Below, one piece after another: positions 35,554 to 43,351 of a stretch of 64,000 nt of DNA. Numbering within the stretch: the stretch's first letter is position 1; each line of letters starts with the position of its first letter. The DNA comes from Thermanaerothrix solaris. GTDB lineage: Bacteria > Chloroflexota > Anaerolineae > Anaerolineales > Anaerolineaceae. Under the pieces are notes generated by a model. That model ran no database searches and was not told the DNA's origin. It saw only the letters and a program-made list of their open reading frames with translations. Location: NCBI RefSeq assembly GCF_032334255.1, contig NZ_JAUHMF010000001.1, forward strand, positions 1,302,001 to 1,366,000. Direction: 5' to 3'. Made by a program: the position numbers and the translations under genes.

Positions 35554-35601
35554 CTTTGGACGACGGGAACGTGGCAGGGTGAAGAACGTCTGGCTAAACA
35601 T
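35512..35601 (-). CDS. Arginine-rich leader peptide of the argGH-lysWXYZJK operon
   Basis: A 29-residue ORF opens at ATG 35601, about two bases after the predicted transcription start, and ends TAA at 35514-35512. Residues 10-16 read PRSRRPK, with Arg codons at 35571-35569, 35565-35563 and 35562-35560, and a further Arg (CGG) at residue 21. There is no room for a ribosome-binding site, so translation would be leaderless. The codons beyond residue 20 overlap antiterminator segment 2. Its role as a translation sensor is inferred from this geometry. Confidence 0.8.
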   Translation of the reverse strand: MFSQTFFTLPRSRRPKPTSAREGGVLLFG

Positions 35602-35609
35602 TGGGCATA

Positions 35610-35638
35610 AATTTACTACGCAGTGATACGACTGTCAA
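35610..35638 (-). promoter_or_regulatory. Promoter of the argG operon
   Basis: On the minus strand TTGACA (35638-35633) and TAAATT (35615-35610) are 17 bp apart. The predicted start near 35603 is two bases from the leader peptide ATG. Confidence 0.75.
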
Positions 35639-35669
35639 GGGCCTTTTTGGATTTTTTAAGGTTAAATTC

Positions 35670-35698
35670 TTGACAAAATTGGCGCTATTCCCTATAAT
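35670..35698 (+). promoter_or_regulatory. Consensus promoter of the lys20-lysTU operon
   Basis: TTGACA at 35670-35675 and TATAAT at 35693-35698 are separated by 17 bp, a perfect sigma-70-type promoter. The start should fall near 35705, only about five bases before the leader peptide ATG. Its -35 is 32 bp from that of the divergent arg promoter. Confidence 0.88.
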
Positions 35699-35709
35699 CG
35701 CGCCCAATC

Positions 35710-35784
35710 ATGAATACCACAATTCCCATCATAATCTCCGAATTGAAGAAGAGCAAGAAGATCCAACGGACGCCCCACCGGTAG
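35710..35784 (+). CDS. Lysine-rich leader peptide of the lys20-lysTU operon
   Basis: A 24-residue ORF starts at ATG 35710 and stops with TAG at 35782-35784. Residues 13-17 read KKSKK, with four AAG codons between 35746 and 35760. As with the arginine leader, the 5' untranslated part is too short for a ribosome site. The stop codon lies inside antiterminator segment 35773-35789, so a ribosome that finishes the peptide would mask it. Leader-peptide attenuation of lysine genes is known in Thermus thermophilus; the peptide here is read directly from sequence. Confidence 0.85.
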   Translation: MNTTIPIIISELKKSKKIQRTPHR

Positions 35785-35861
35785 TCTGGCGGGTTCTGCT
35801 TGCTCAATCTCTTTTAGGCTCAGAAAACCACCTCACCAGACACCGGTGAGGTGGTTTTTTT
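35773..35861 (+). promoter_or_regulatory. Lysine attenuator: antiterminator and terminator
   Basis: Segment 35773-35789 pairs with 35836-35851 over 15 base pairs with one mismatch and one bulged A (antiterminator). The competing terminator pairs 35824-35837 with 35845-35858: 14 perfect base pairs, 7-nt loop, then a T-run to 35861. Stalling at Lys codons leaves the first segment free about 13 nt downstream; translation to the stop codon covers it and lets the terminator form. Confidence 0.88.
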
Positions 35862-35890
35862 ATATCCTTTTCAACCCGAGGAGGTCGGCC

Positions 35891-37063
35891 ATGAGTTTAG
35901 AACATTTCTTTATTATTGATTCAACGCTTCGCGAAGGCGAGCAATTTGTCAATGCCTTTTTCACCCCAGAGCAAAAGGTCGAAATTGCGCAATTGCTCGA
36001 CGCGTTTGGGGTCGAATACATCGAGGTAACGACCCCGCTCGCCTCGCCTCAAAGCGAAAAAGACTGCCAGATGCTCGCCCGCCTGGGGCTAAAGGCCAAG
36101 GTACTCACCCATGTCCGTTGCAACCTCGAAGATGCCAAGCGCGCCGTGGATACCGGGGTTCAAGGGGTGGATCTGGTCATCGGTACCTCCTCCAAGTTGC
36201 GTCAGTTCAGCCATCATCTCACGATTGACGAGATTATCGAGCGCGCTCAAGAGGTGCTGGCTTTCTTAAGCACGCAGGGCGTAGAAATGCGCTTTAGCAC
36301 TGAGGACAGCCTGCGCAGTGACCCTGCCGATCTCTTCCGCATTTACGAGGCCGTAGATCAGATGGGCGTGCATCGGGTTGGCATCGCCGACACGATTGGC
36401 ATCGGCACGCCCCATCAGATTTATGCCTTAGTCTCAGCCTTGCGCCAGCGCATTCGGGCCGACATCGAATTTCACGGGCACAACGATACCGGGTGCGCCA
36501 TTGCCAACGCCTATGCTGCCCTGGAAGCCGGTGCGACCCATGTGGATACCAGCGTGCTGGGCATTGGCGAACGCAACGGCATCACCCCCCTAGGGGGGTT
36601 GATCGCCCGCCTCTACGGCACCAGCCCGCATTTAGTTGCCAAATACAACCTACCTCTGCTGGTTCATCTAGATCGGCGGGTAGCCGAGATCGTTGGCGTG
36701 GATATTCCTTTCAACAACTACATCACCGGGTTTGCCGCATTTACGCATAAAGCCGGCATTCACGCTAAAGCCGTGCTCAACGATCCCAGCACCTACGAAG
36801 TCCTGCGCCCGGAGGATTTTGGTCTCACCCGTTACATCCACGTTGCCCACCGCCTGACCGGGTGGAACGCCATCCGTCACCGCGCCGAGCAACTCGGGGT
36901 TAGCCTGAGCGATGAGCAAATTCGCGAGATCACCCGCCAAATCAAAGCCCTGGCTGATGTGCAGGCCCTGACCCTGGATGAAGTGGATCGTATGTTGTGG
37001 CAGGCCCATTACCACAACCTGGAATCGAACCCTACCTTACTCACCCCTGGAGGTGTTGCATGA
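35891..37063 (+). CDS. lys20: Homocitrate synthase (Lys20/LeuA-like)
   Basis: The enzyme condenses acetyl-CoA with 2-oxoglutarate in the first step of the aminoadipate lysine pathway. The 390-residue protein starts FFIIDSTLREGEQFVNAFF, has the metal-binding EFHGHNDTGCAIANAYAALE and the GIGERNGITPLGG motif, and a short C-terminal region without a full LeuA regulatory domain. Length and the IIDSTLREGEQF start are those of homocitrate synthase rather than isopropylmalate synthase, and homoaconitase genes follow. GAGGAGG precedes ATG 35891; its TGA overlaps the next ATG. Confidence 0.92.
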   Translation: MSLEHFFIIDSTLREGEQFVNAFFTPEQKVEIAQLLDAFGVEYIEVTTPLASPQSEKDCQMLARLGLKAKVLTHVRCNLEDAKRAVDTGVQGVDLVIGTSSKLRQFSHHLTIDEIIERAQEVLAFLSTQGVEMRFSTEDSLRSDPADLFRIYEAVDQMGVHRVGIADTIGIGTPHQIYALVSALRQRIRADIEFHGHNDTGCAIANAYAALEAGATHVDTSVLGIGERNGITPLGGLIARLYGTSPHLVAKYNLPLLVHLDRRVAEIVGVDIPFNNYITGFAAFTHKAGIHAKAVLNDPSTYEVLRPEDFGLTRYIHVAHRLTGWNAIRHRAEQLGVSLSDEQIREITRQIKALADVQALTLDEVDRMLWQAHYHNLESNPTLLTPGGVA

Positions 37064-38295
37064 GCCCAACCCTGAGCGAAAAAATTCTCTCTCATGCCGC
37101 CGGACACCCCGTCCAAGCAGGTGATTTCGTCGTCATCCGTCCAGACGTGGTGATGTCCCATGATTCGCTGACCCCCTCTATCCTCAAAATCTTTCACGAA
37201 CAGTTGGGCGCCACCCGCGTGGCCGACCCCCAACAACTGGTCTTTACCATGGATCACGTGGTGCCTGCCGCAACCGTAAGCATCGCCAATGATCAGAATC
37301 GGGTGCGTCGCTTTGCCGCTGAACAAGGCATTCGCCTCTTTGAAGTTGGACGCGGAATCTGCCACCAAGTTCTGGTAGAGGAACGTATTGCCACACCTGG
37401 AAAGGTGGTCATCGGATCGGACTCCCATTCCACGGCATACGGCGCCGTGGGTGCTTTTGGTTGTGGCATGGGTTCAACCGATATCGCCCTAGCCTGGGCT
37501 ACCGGCCAAACCTGGCTGCGGGTGCCCGAGACCCTGCGTGTGATCTTGCAGGGGCGCTTCCGCCCATGGGTGGAAGCCAAAGACCTGGCGTTGCGCCTTT
37601 GCCGCGAGATCGGATTGGATGGTGCCAACTATATGGCGGTGGAGTATCATGGCGCCCCCTGGATGAGCCTCGCCGAACGCCAGACCTTGGCCAGCATGGC
37701 GGTAGAGGTGGGTGCAAAAGCCGGGTTGTTCCCCCCCGATCCCAGCCTGGGCGCTGATTTCCCTATCCCAGAATGGCTCACCGTGGATGAGGATGCCCAT
37801 TATGCCCGCACCATCACCCTCAACCTGGAAAATTTACCACCGCAGATTGCATTACCCCATACGGTAGAAAACGTCGTGGATCTCAACGAGATCAACGGCC
37901 AGCGCATCAGCGTGATCTTTTTAGGCACGTGCACCAATGGACGATACGAAGATTTGGCTACCGCAGCACGGATCTTACGCGGGCGGCGCGTGGCACCCGG
38001 GGTGCGGTTCATCGTTACTCCGGCCTCACAGCAAGTCCTGACTCGTGCCGCGGCTGATGGCAGCCTCCAAACGCTGATTGAGGCTGGCGCCGTATTAACC
38101 ACGCCCGGTTGCGGTCCCTGCATGGGGCGTCATCATGGCGTCTTGGGTGAGGACGATATCTGCCTCTCTACCGGAAACCGCAATTTCCGCGGGCGGATGG
38201 GGTCGCCGGAAGCGCGCATCTTTCTAGCCTCTCCCGCTGTCGCGGCAGCGTCTGCGATCACCGGTTACATCACCGACCCCGCCACCTTAGACTGA
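37060..38295 (+). CDS. lysT: Homoaconitase large subunit (LysT/HacA)
   Basis: With its small subunit this dehydratase converts homocitrate to homoisocitrate. The 411-residue aconitase-family protein has FTMDHVVPA, GSDSHSTAYGAVGAFGCGMGS, and cluster cysteines in FLGTCTNGR and PGCGPCMGRHHG for a [4Fe-4S] cluster. Large subunits of isopropylmalate isomerase look very similar; context with lys20 and the LysU-type small subunit decides the name. It overlaps lys20 by 4 bases. Confidence 0.88.
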   Translation: MSPTLSEKILSHAAGHPVQAGDFVVIRPDVVMSHDSLTPSILKIFHEQLGATRVADPQQLVFTMDHVVPAATVSIANDQNRVRRFAAEQGIRLFEVGRGICHQVLVEERIATPGKVVIGSDSHSTAYGAVGAFGCGMGSTDIALAWATGQTWLRVPETLRVILQGRFRPWVEAKDLALRLCREIGLDGANYMAVEYHGAPWMSLAERQTLASMAVEVGAKAGLFPPDPSLGADFPIPEWLTVDEDAHYARTITLNLENLPPQIALPHTVENVVDLNEINGQRISVIFLGTCTNGRYEDLATAARILRGRRVAPGVRFIVTPASQQVLTRAAADGSLQTLIEAGAVLTTPGCGPCMGRHHGVLGEDDICLSTGNRNFRGRMGSPEARIFLASPAVAAASAITGYITDPATLD

Positions 38296-38322
38296 ACCAT
38301 TTTGCTCATACGGAGGAATCCC

Positions 38323-38814
38323 ATGACTCGCATTTGGAAATTCGGTGATAACGTGGATACGGACCAAATCGTTCCCGGACGATATGCCCCTTATATGCGG
38401 CCCAACGCCGATTTGGCTACAGCCGCGTTTATAGAGGCACGCCCCGAGTTCGCCGCTCACGCCCAGGTCGGTGATATTATTGTTGCCGGACGTAACTTCG
38501 GCTGTGGCTCTTCACGGGAATACGCCGCGGAAGCGCTCAAAAGACGCGGGATTGCCGCCATCATTGCAGTCTCTTTTGCCCGCATCTTCTTCCGTAACGC
38601 TATTAACCTGGGTTTGCCCCTTTTCGAAGCGCCCGACATTGTTGCCTCTGTGCAGGATGGTGACTCCGCGACGCTCGACCCTCTCACTTGGCAACTGCGA
38701 GTGGGCACAACCCTGTGGCAACTTCCCCCGCCCCCGCCATTTTTCCGTCAAATCCTGGAAGCCGGGGGAATTGTGGCCTACGTCCAGCGCTACCAACGCT
38801 TTCCTCAAGGCTAA
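38323..38814 (+). CDS. lysU: Homoaconitase small subunit (LysU/HacB)
   Basis: The 163-residue swivel-domain subunit reads WKFGDNVDTDQIVPGRYAPYM at its start. The substrate loop PGRYAPYM resembles the PGKYAPFM loop I recall for Thermus homoaconitase rather than the YLRT/V type of isopropylmalate isomerase. GRNFGCGSSREYAAEAL is the conserved active-site Ser/Arg segment. GGAGG precedes ATG 38323. No homoisocitrate dehydrogenase follows, so that step must be encoded elsewhere. Confidence 0.88.
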   Translation: MTRIWKFGDNVDTDQIVPGRYAPYMRPNADLATAAFIEARPEFAAHAQVGDIIVAGRNFGCGSSREYAAEALKRRGIAAIIAVSFARIFFRNAINLGLPLFEAPDIVASVQDGDSATLDPLTWQLRVGTTLWQLPPPPPFFRQILEAGGIVAYVQRYQRFPQG

Positions 38815-38875
38815 AACCCCCTATCTCCGTCAGGGCAGGCACCGCAATAATGTCATCGGGCCTGCCCTGATCCTT

Positions 38876-39289
38876 TTATTTTTTATTTTTTAAGGCTTCC
38901 TTCTGCGCTAGACGCTCTTCAAAGCGAGCGCGGTCAATAATGAATCGCTCATGTTCCCCTTCGGCAACCTTCTCAACTTCGTCCCAAGCCTCCACACGGA
39001 AGCGCAGGCGCCGCCCTTCCACAGCAATCAACTCAGCCCAAAAGCGCACCTGCATCCCCAGGGGCGTGGCGGCTAGGTGGCGCACATTGACCCATGTCCC
39101 CACACTGGTCTGCCCCTCCCCCAAGTGCGGGAGGATCGTATGATGCGCGGTATGTTCCAAATAGGCGATCAGGCGCGGTGTGCTCAACACCACCGGCAGT
39201 GTATTATCCCCCAACGCACGCGTTGAATCGCTCTCTTGTACCGTGATAGTCAATTCGTTGCTCAATCCAGGTTGTAAACTCATTGTCAT
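38876..39289 (-). CDS. Hot-dog thioesterase (FlK/YbgC-like)
   Basis: The 137-residue product has a single hot-dog fold with LSTPRLIAYLEHTAHHTILPHL as the central helix, GTWVNVRHLAATPLGMQV as the next strands, and a charged helical tail. This pattern matches the thioesterase group containing fluoroacetyl-CoA thioesterase; the natural acyl-CoA is unknown. GGGAG precedes ATG 39289. It converges with lysU. Confidence 0.8.
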   Translation of the reverse strand: MTMSLQPGLSNELTITVQESDSTRALGDNTLPVVLSTPRLIAYLEHTAHHTILPHLGEGQTSVGTWVNVRHLAATPLGMQVRFWAELIAVEGRRLRFRVEAWDEVEKVAEGEHERFIIDRARFEERLAQKEALKNKK

Positions 39290-39482
39290 CCAGACTCCCT
39301 AACTAGGTTTGCTCCCCGATTTTAACCTAACTTTGCAGTGCTTTATGTTGGGGCACGGCAAAATTTTCCCCTCTAACACTAGGCCATAAGGCTCCCATGC
39401 AATTAAGCCAAATTGCCTATATTCAGATAATGTATATCCAAATATACTATAAAAAATTTGACCTTTGAGGAGACCAACATCC

Positions 39483-40547
39483 ATGCTTCGGATCGGCGTA
39501 TTGATAGCCTCCATATTTGGGATGATATTTATCAATGCATGTACCACATCCCCATCTTCACCCCAACCTACCAAGCCCATCCTCACCCCCTTAGAGGTTA
39601 CCCCTACCCCAGGGGAAATGACCCCGCTCAGCGACCTCCATGGAATGCAGCCCATTGGGGACAATAACGTCCCTCTAGCATCTCAAACGATTGGGGGGCA
39701 ACCGCTATCCTACCGTCTCGAAAATGGGGTCAAGGTGTTTGAACTCACTGCCCAGATGGTGCGGTGGCCAATTTTAGATGACGTACTGGTCACCGCTATG
39801 ACCTACAATGGAACCATCCCCGGCTCAATGATCAAGGTAACTGAGGGCGAGCGGGTAAAAATAATCTTCACCAACCGGTTGGAAGAACCCACAACGATTC
39901 ACTGGCACGGTGTTGAAGTGCCTAATGCTATGGACGGCGTACCCGGTGTAACCCAAGCACCCATTCTACCTGGTGAGACCTTTATCTACGAATTTGTAGC
40001 CAAACCCGCTGGAACTTTCATCTATCACTCTCACTACGAAAGCGATCGCCAGGTTAGTGCGGGCCTTTATGGCCCCTTTATCATCGAACCACGTGCCCCT
40101 CAACGCCCCGAACCAGATGTGGATGTCACTCTGATGCTCTCAGAATGGTTGGTCCGGGATGGGGTCACCTATCCTGCTATGCCCATGAGCGGCATGGAAC
40201 CTAATTATTTCACCATTAACGGAAAGGCTTACCCTGCCACCGAAACCCTCCACATCAAAGTTGGACAGACCGTGCGCCTCCGCCTAATCGGTATCGGGCA
40301 GTTCATCCACCCCATGCATTTACACGGTTTTCCTTTCAAGGTGATAGCCATTGATGGACACCCCGTGCCTGAGACCGCCCAGCAAACCATGGATACCCTT
40401 AGCATCGCCCCGGGTCAGCGCTTCGATATCGAATTCACCCCTACCGAACCCGGCCAATGGATGTTTCACTGCCACATTTTGCACCACACTACCAACGATA
40501 ATGTAGACCCTGGGGGACTTATGATGATCATTGATGTGGCTCCTTAA
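39483..40547 (+). CDS. Multicopper oxidase lipoprotein
   Basis: The 354-residue exported protein has a lipoprotein signal with Cys20 (FINAC), a Thr/Pro linker, then two cupredoxin domains. The copper ligands are visible as TIHWHGVE and FIYHSHYE in the first domain and HPMHLHGFPF and MFHCHILHH in the last, the complete four-motif set for a type 1 site and trinuclear cluster. At this length it is a compact form; it may oxidise Cu(I), Mn(II) or phenols. GAGGAG at 39467-39472 supports ATG 39483. Confidence 0.9.
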   Translation: MLRIGVLIASIFGMIFINACTTSPSSPQPTKPILTPLEVTPTPGEMTPLSDLHGMQPIGDNNVPLASQTIGGQPLSYRLENGVKVFELTAQMVRWPILDDVLVTAMTYNGTIPGSMIKVTEGERVKIIFTNRLEEPTTIHWHGVEVPNAMDGVPGVTQAPILPGETFIYEFVAKPAGTFIYHSHYESDRQVSAGLYGPFIIEPRAPQRPEPDVDVTLMLSEWLVRDGVTYPAMPMSGMEPNYFTINGKAYPATETLHIKVGQTVRLRLIGIGQFIHPMHLHGFPFKVIAIDGHPVPETAQQTMDTLSIAPGQRFDIEFTPTEPGQWMFHCHILHHTTNDNVDPGGLMMIIDVAP

Positions 40548-40571
40548 ACCAAACCCTGAGGTGAATTCCCA

Positions 40572-40970
40572 ATGTCTGCTCTTAAGTATTTTCTCTTACT
40601 CGTTTCTACACTCACAGTAATTGCCTGCTCGCCAACCTCATCTTCCGCTCCCTCGATGCCAACGCCTACGCCGGCCCTTATTTTGTCTCTCTCCACCTCC
40701 CCTTCTCCCCCTAAGATGGGAGAGGTGGAAATCATCCTAGCCCTTCAAGATGCCCAAGGCCAAGCCCTCGAAGGGGCTGAAATCACGGTGACTGCCGAGC
40801 ATACCGGCATGAGCGGCATGGAGATGCAAGGGAATGCAGTCGAACAAGGACAAGGGCGCTATGCCATTCGGGCCAATTTCAGCATGAGTGGGAATTGGTC
40901 AGTAAAAGTTCAGGTCAGGAAAGGGGAATTGTCCTACCAGCAAGATTTTGCCCTTAGCGTTGGGCCCTAA
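40572..40970 (+). CDS. YtkA/FixH-like lipoprotein
   Basis: The 132-residue lipoprotein (lipobox Cys19 in TVIAC) has a Pro/Ser linker and one beta-sandwich domain with VEIILALQDAQGQALEGAEITV, a Met-rich stretch GMSGMEMQG, and WSVKVQVRKGELSY, resembling YtkA-like domains. Met-rich loops suggest copper binding. It lies 24 bases after the multicopper oxidase, so the two are probably partners in periplasmic copper handling. Confidence 0.8.
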   Translation: MSALKYFLLLVSTLTVIACSPTSSSAPSMPTPTPALILSLSTSPSPPKMGEVEIILALQDAQGQALEGAEITVTAEHTGMSGMEMQGNAVEQGQGRYAIRANFSMSGNWSVKVQVRKGELSYQQDFALSVGP

Positions 40971-41041
40971 CCCATTTGCTTATCCAGAAAAGCGTTATCT
41001 CCCTTTAGTTCCCTGCTTCTTTAATCACCACGCTATCACCT

Positions 41042-41071
41042 ATGCCCCCACAATTGGGGGCATCCTTTTTT
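41042..41071 (+). terminator. Terminator after the copper-related pair
   Basis: ATGCCCCC at 41042-41049 pairs with GGGGGCAT at 41056-41063, followed by CCTTTTTT. Confidence 0.85.
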
Positions 41072-41090
41072 CGTTCGCCACCTATGGCGC

Positions 41091-41119
41091 TTGACAATAT
41101 AGAACATATTTTCTATAAT
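41091..41119 (+). promoter_or_regulatory. Consensus promoter
   Basis: TTGACA at 41091-41096 and TATAAT at 41114-41119 are 17 bp apart, about 50 bases upstream of the membrane protein at 41173. Confidence 0.85.
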
Positions 41120-41172
41120 CGAGACAACTCTGTTATTTACGATTACGGCCAAAAGGAAAAAAGGAGAACCTC

Positions 41173-41910
41173 ATGGATACTCAATCTCTTTCCCCCAGTC
41201 GGTGGTTTTCAAACCTGCTCGCGCGCTTGCGCCTGCGCCCGGGTTTTGTCTTCGGTATCATCATCCTCACCGCACTGCTGGCCTTTGAGATCTTTAACTA
41301 CAGCACTACCGATTACGCCCTGCGCGATCTCTTAGGTGGCCTTTCCTTCGCCGGCATCCAATGGTCTACTATTCTAGCCCTCGCCTTTTGTGGCATTGAT
41401 TTTGCCGGAATTGCCCGCCTCTTTACCCCCGAGCAGGGGGCCTATGAGCCAAAAGAAGTCTGGTATCTCTTCGGGGCATGGTTGTTGGCCGCCACGTTCA
41501 ACGCTCTGCTAACCTGGTGGGGCGTCTCCATGGCCATCGTCTCCCATACCCCGGCCAGCACTTCCGTCATTGATCGAGACGTACTGATCACGGTTGTACC
41601 CATCTTCGTTGCCATAATGGTATGGGTGATTCGCATCCTCATCATCGGGACGCTTTCAGTCGCCGGTGAACGTCTCTTCTCCACTGGAGATCAACCCATG
41701 CTGCGCACCCCCCTGCGCCGCTCACGCCCCGTTGCGAGTACCAACCCTACCGTTGCTCCCTCATCCTTCGCCCCGCGTCCCACACCGGCTGCCAACCTGA
41801 CGTCACGGCCCACCCCTACCATCAACCCCTCGCGCCCTGAGCCCACCTACCATAGCCTGAACGCCCGCCCTGCCCGTAACAGTGAAGATCATCCGCGTAC
41901 CCTCCTATAA
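41173..41910 (+). CDS. Four-helix membrane protein with Pro-rich tail, unknown
   Basis: I do not recognise this 245-residue protein. Helices are at about 24-42, 62-78, 95-117 and 138-160 (FVFGIIILTALLAFEIF, WSTILALAFCGIDFAGIA, LFGAWLLAATFNALL, ITVVPIFVAIMVWVIRIL). The remaining 80 residues are Pro/Thr/Arg/Ser-rich and probably disordered. AAGGAGAA precedes ATG 41173, and the gene has a consensus promoter and no co-transcribed neighbour, so it is probably abundant. Confidence 0.7.
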   Translation: MDTQSLSPSRWFSNLLARLRLRPGFVFGIIILTALLAFEIFNYSTTDYALRDLLGGLSFAGIQWSTILALAFCGIDFAGIARLFTPEQGAYEPKEVWYLFGAWLLAATFNALLTWWGVSMAIVSHTPASTSVIDRDVLITVVPIFVAIMVWVIRILIIGTLSVAGERLFSTGDQPMLRTPLRRSRPVASTNPTVAPSSFAPRPTPAANLTSRPTPTINPSRPEPTYHSLNARPARNSEDHPRTLL

Positions 41911-41946
41911 CCCCCTACTTCTCCTCCTGGCGCGAGCCCGATACCT

Positions 41947-43344
41947 TCAAGGTGAATCGGGCTCGACGCCATCTTGGGCCAGCCCCTCAGCAGGTAAATG
42001 AACAATGAACGTGGTCCCTTGGCCCAGGCGGGATTGTACCTCGATCCACCCCCCATGACTCTGCACAATGCGTTGCGCAATCGCCAGACCCAACCCATAG
42101 CCAAAAGGCGCATTTTCGCCATTCTGACTCCGCCCGCGATAAAAGCGTTCAAAGATATGGGGTAAATCTTCCTCGGGGATGCCCGGGCCGCTGTCGCTTA
42201 CGCTAATCTGAATATCACTGCCCACACGCCGCAGTCCTAGCCGCACTTCACTCCCGGCCGGCGTATATTTGATGGCATTGCCCACCAAATTGATCAAGAC
42301 TTGCTTAAGGCGGTCTTTGTCACCAACAAAAGTAATGGGTTCAATCTCTGCAATATCCAGTGAACGTCCGTTTTTTAGCAGGTGCTGCATCTGCTGGTAA
42401 ACTTCAAGCAACAGGTTATCAAGCGCCACGGGTTGGCGGTCAAGGGTTAGAGAACCAGCTTCAGCCTGGGCCATCAGCAATAGATCACCCACCAGACGCG
42501 TCAGACGATCTACTTCTTGTTCAAGAGTTTGCACCGATTCGGGTTCCACCGTCCCGGTCAAACGCATCAACCCAAGTTCACCCTTAATGACCGTTAGGGG
42601 AGTGCGCAGTTCATGGCTTACATCGGCCAGGAAGCGCCGTTGGGCATGGAAGAGATTTTCCAGGCGTTCCAAGGTTGTGTTAAAAGCCGTGATCAGTTGC
42701 CGAAACTCCACATCGGTTTCTTGCGCTGCCAGGGGTATGCGTCGCGAGAGGTCATCCGCCCGCGTGATTTGTAACGCCGCCTCGGTTACCACCTGCAGCG
42801 GAGCCAATATATAGCCGGTGCCCAACCAAGTCCCCACACCCACAATAATCACGGCTAGAACGAACATGGTCACCAACAGCGTCGCCAGCGTGCGTTGGGC
42901 GACCAGCAACAAGTCTAAACTTAACGCTACCTGAAGCACCCCCACCGGGCCGCGGTTACTCCGCAGGGGTACCGAGAGCACGCGTAAATGAATCTCATTA
43001 CTCGAGACAGAGCGATAAACCGGGCGACCATAACCCAACCCCACCGGATCTAGGGGTCGCATTAAGGCAGAAGGACGAGAGATTTGCAGTTGTCCTTCGG
43101 CATCCCAAACTTGAAAAAATAAGTTCTCCAGGGGTTGAAAACCGATTACCGTGCGCTGATCAAACTGATTCGCCACATTGACGCGTAAACGGCTGATGAG
43201 TTGGGTTGCTGCTCGCGCCAGCCGCGCATCCACCTCCCCGAGCAGTGTCTGACCAACCAACACATAGACCAATCCCCCAATAATGAGCAAGACACCCCCT
43301 AAAAGTGAGGTGTAGAGAAGGGTGAGCCGAAACCGCAGGGACAT
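41947..43344 (-). CDS. Sensor histidine kinase
   Basis: The 465-residue kinase has two membrane helices (about 8-28 and 155-177) around an extracytoplasmic sensor domain, a HAMP segment, HisKA with DVSHELRTPLTV, and HATPase_c with NLVGNAIKYTP, DSGPGIPEEDLPHIF and GYGLGLAIAQ. It is of the OmpR-partner (EnvZ/PhoR) class. It starts 7 bases after the response regulator. The signal is unknown. Confidence 0.93.
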   Translation of the reverse strand: MSLRFRLTLLYTSLLGGVLLIIGGLVYVLVGQTLLGEVDARLARAATQLISRLRVNVANQFDQRTVIGFQPLENLFFQVWDAEGQLQISRPSALMRPLDPVGLGYGRPVYRSVSSNEIHLRVLSVPLRSNRGPVGVLQVALSLDLLLVAQRTLATLLVTMFVLAVIIVGVGTWLGTGYILAPLQVVTEAALQITRADDLSRRIPLAAQETDVEFRQLITAFNTTLERLENLFHAQRRFLADVSHELRTPLTVIKGELGLMRLTGTVEPESVQTLEQEVDRLTRLVGDLLLMAQAEAGSLTLDRQPVALDNLLLEVYQQMQHLLKNGRSLDIAEIEPITFVGDKDRLKQVLINLVGNAIKYTPAGSEVRLGLRRVGSDIQISVSDSGPGIPEEDLPHIFERFYRGRSQNGENAPFGYGLGLAIAQRIVQSHGGWIEVQSRLGQGTTFIVHLPAEGLAQDGVEPDSP

Positions 43345-43351
43345 TTATTAT

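Noticed and set aside
35824..35861. Lysine riboswitch (L box) upstream of lys20
   Set aside because: The leader is about 185 nt, contains a Lys-rich ORF, and lacks the large conserved five-helix L-box core; ribosome-mediated attenuation explains it better.
41933..41965. Hairpin between the membrane protein and the histidine kinase as terminator
   Set aside because: A 10-bp stem exists (41933-41942 with 41956-41965) but it overlaps the kinase stop codon region and has no T-run; left unassigned.
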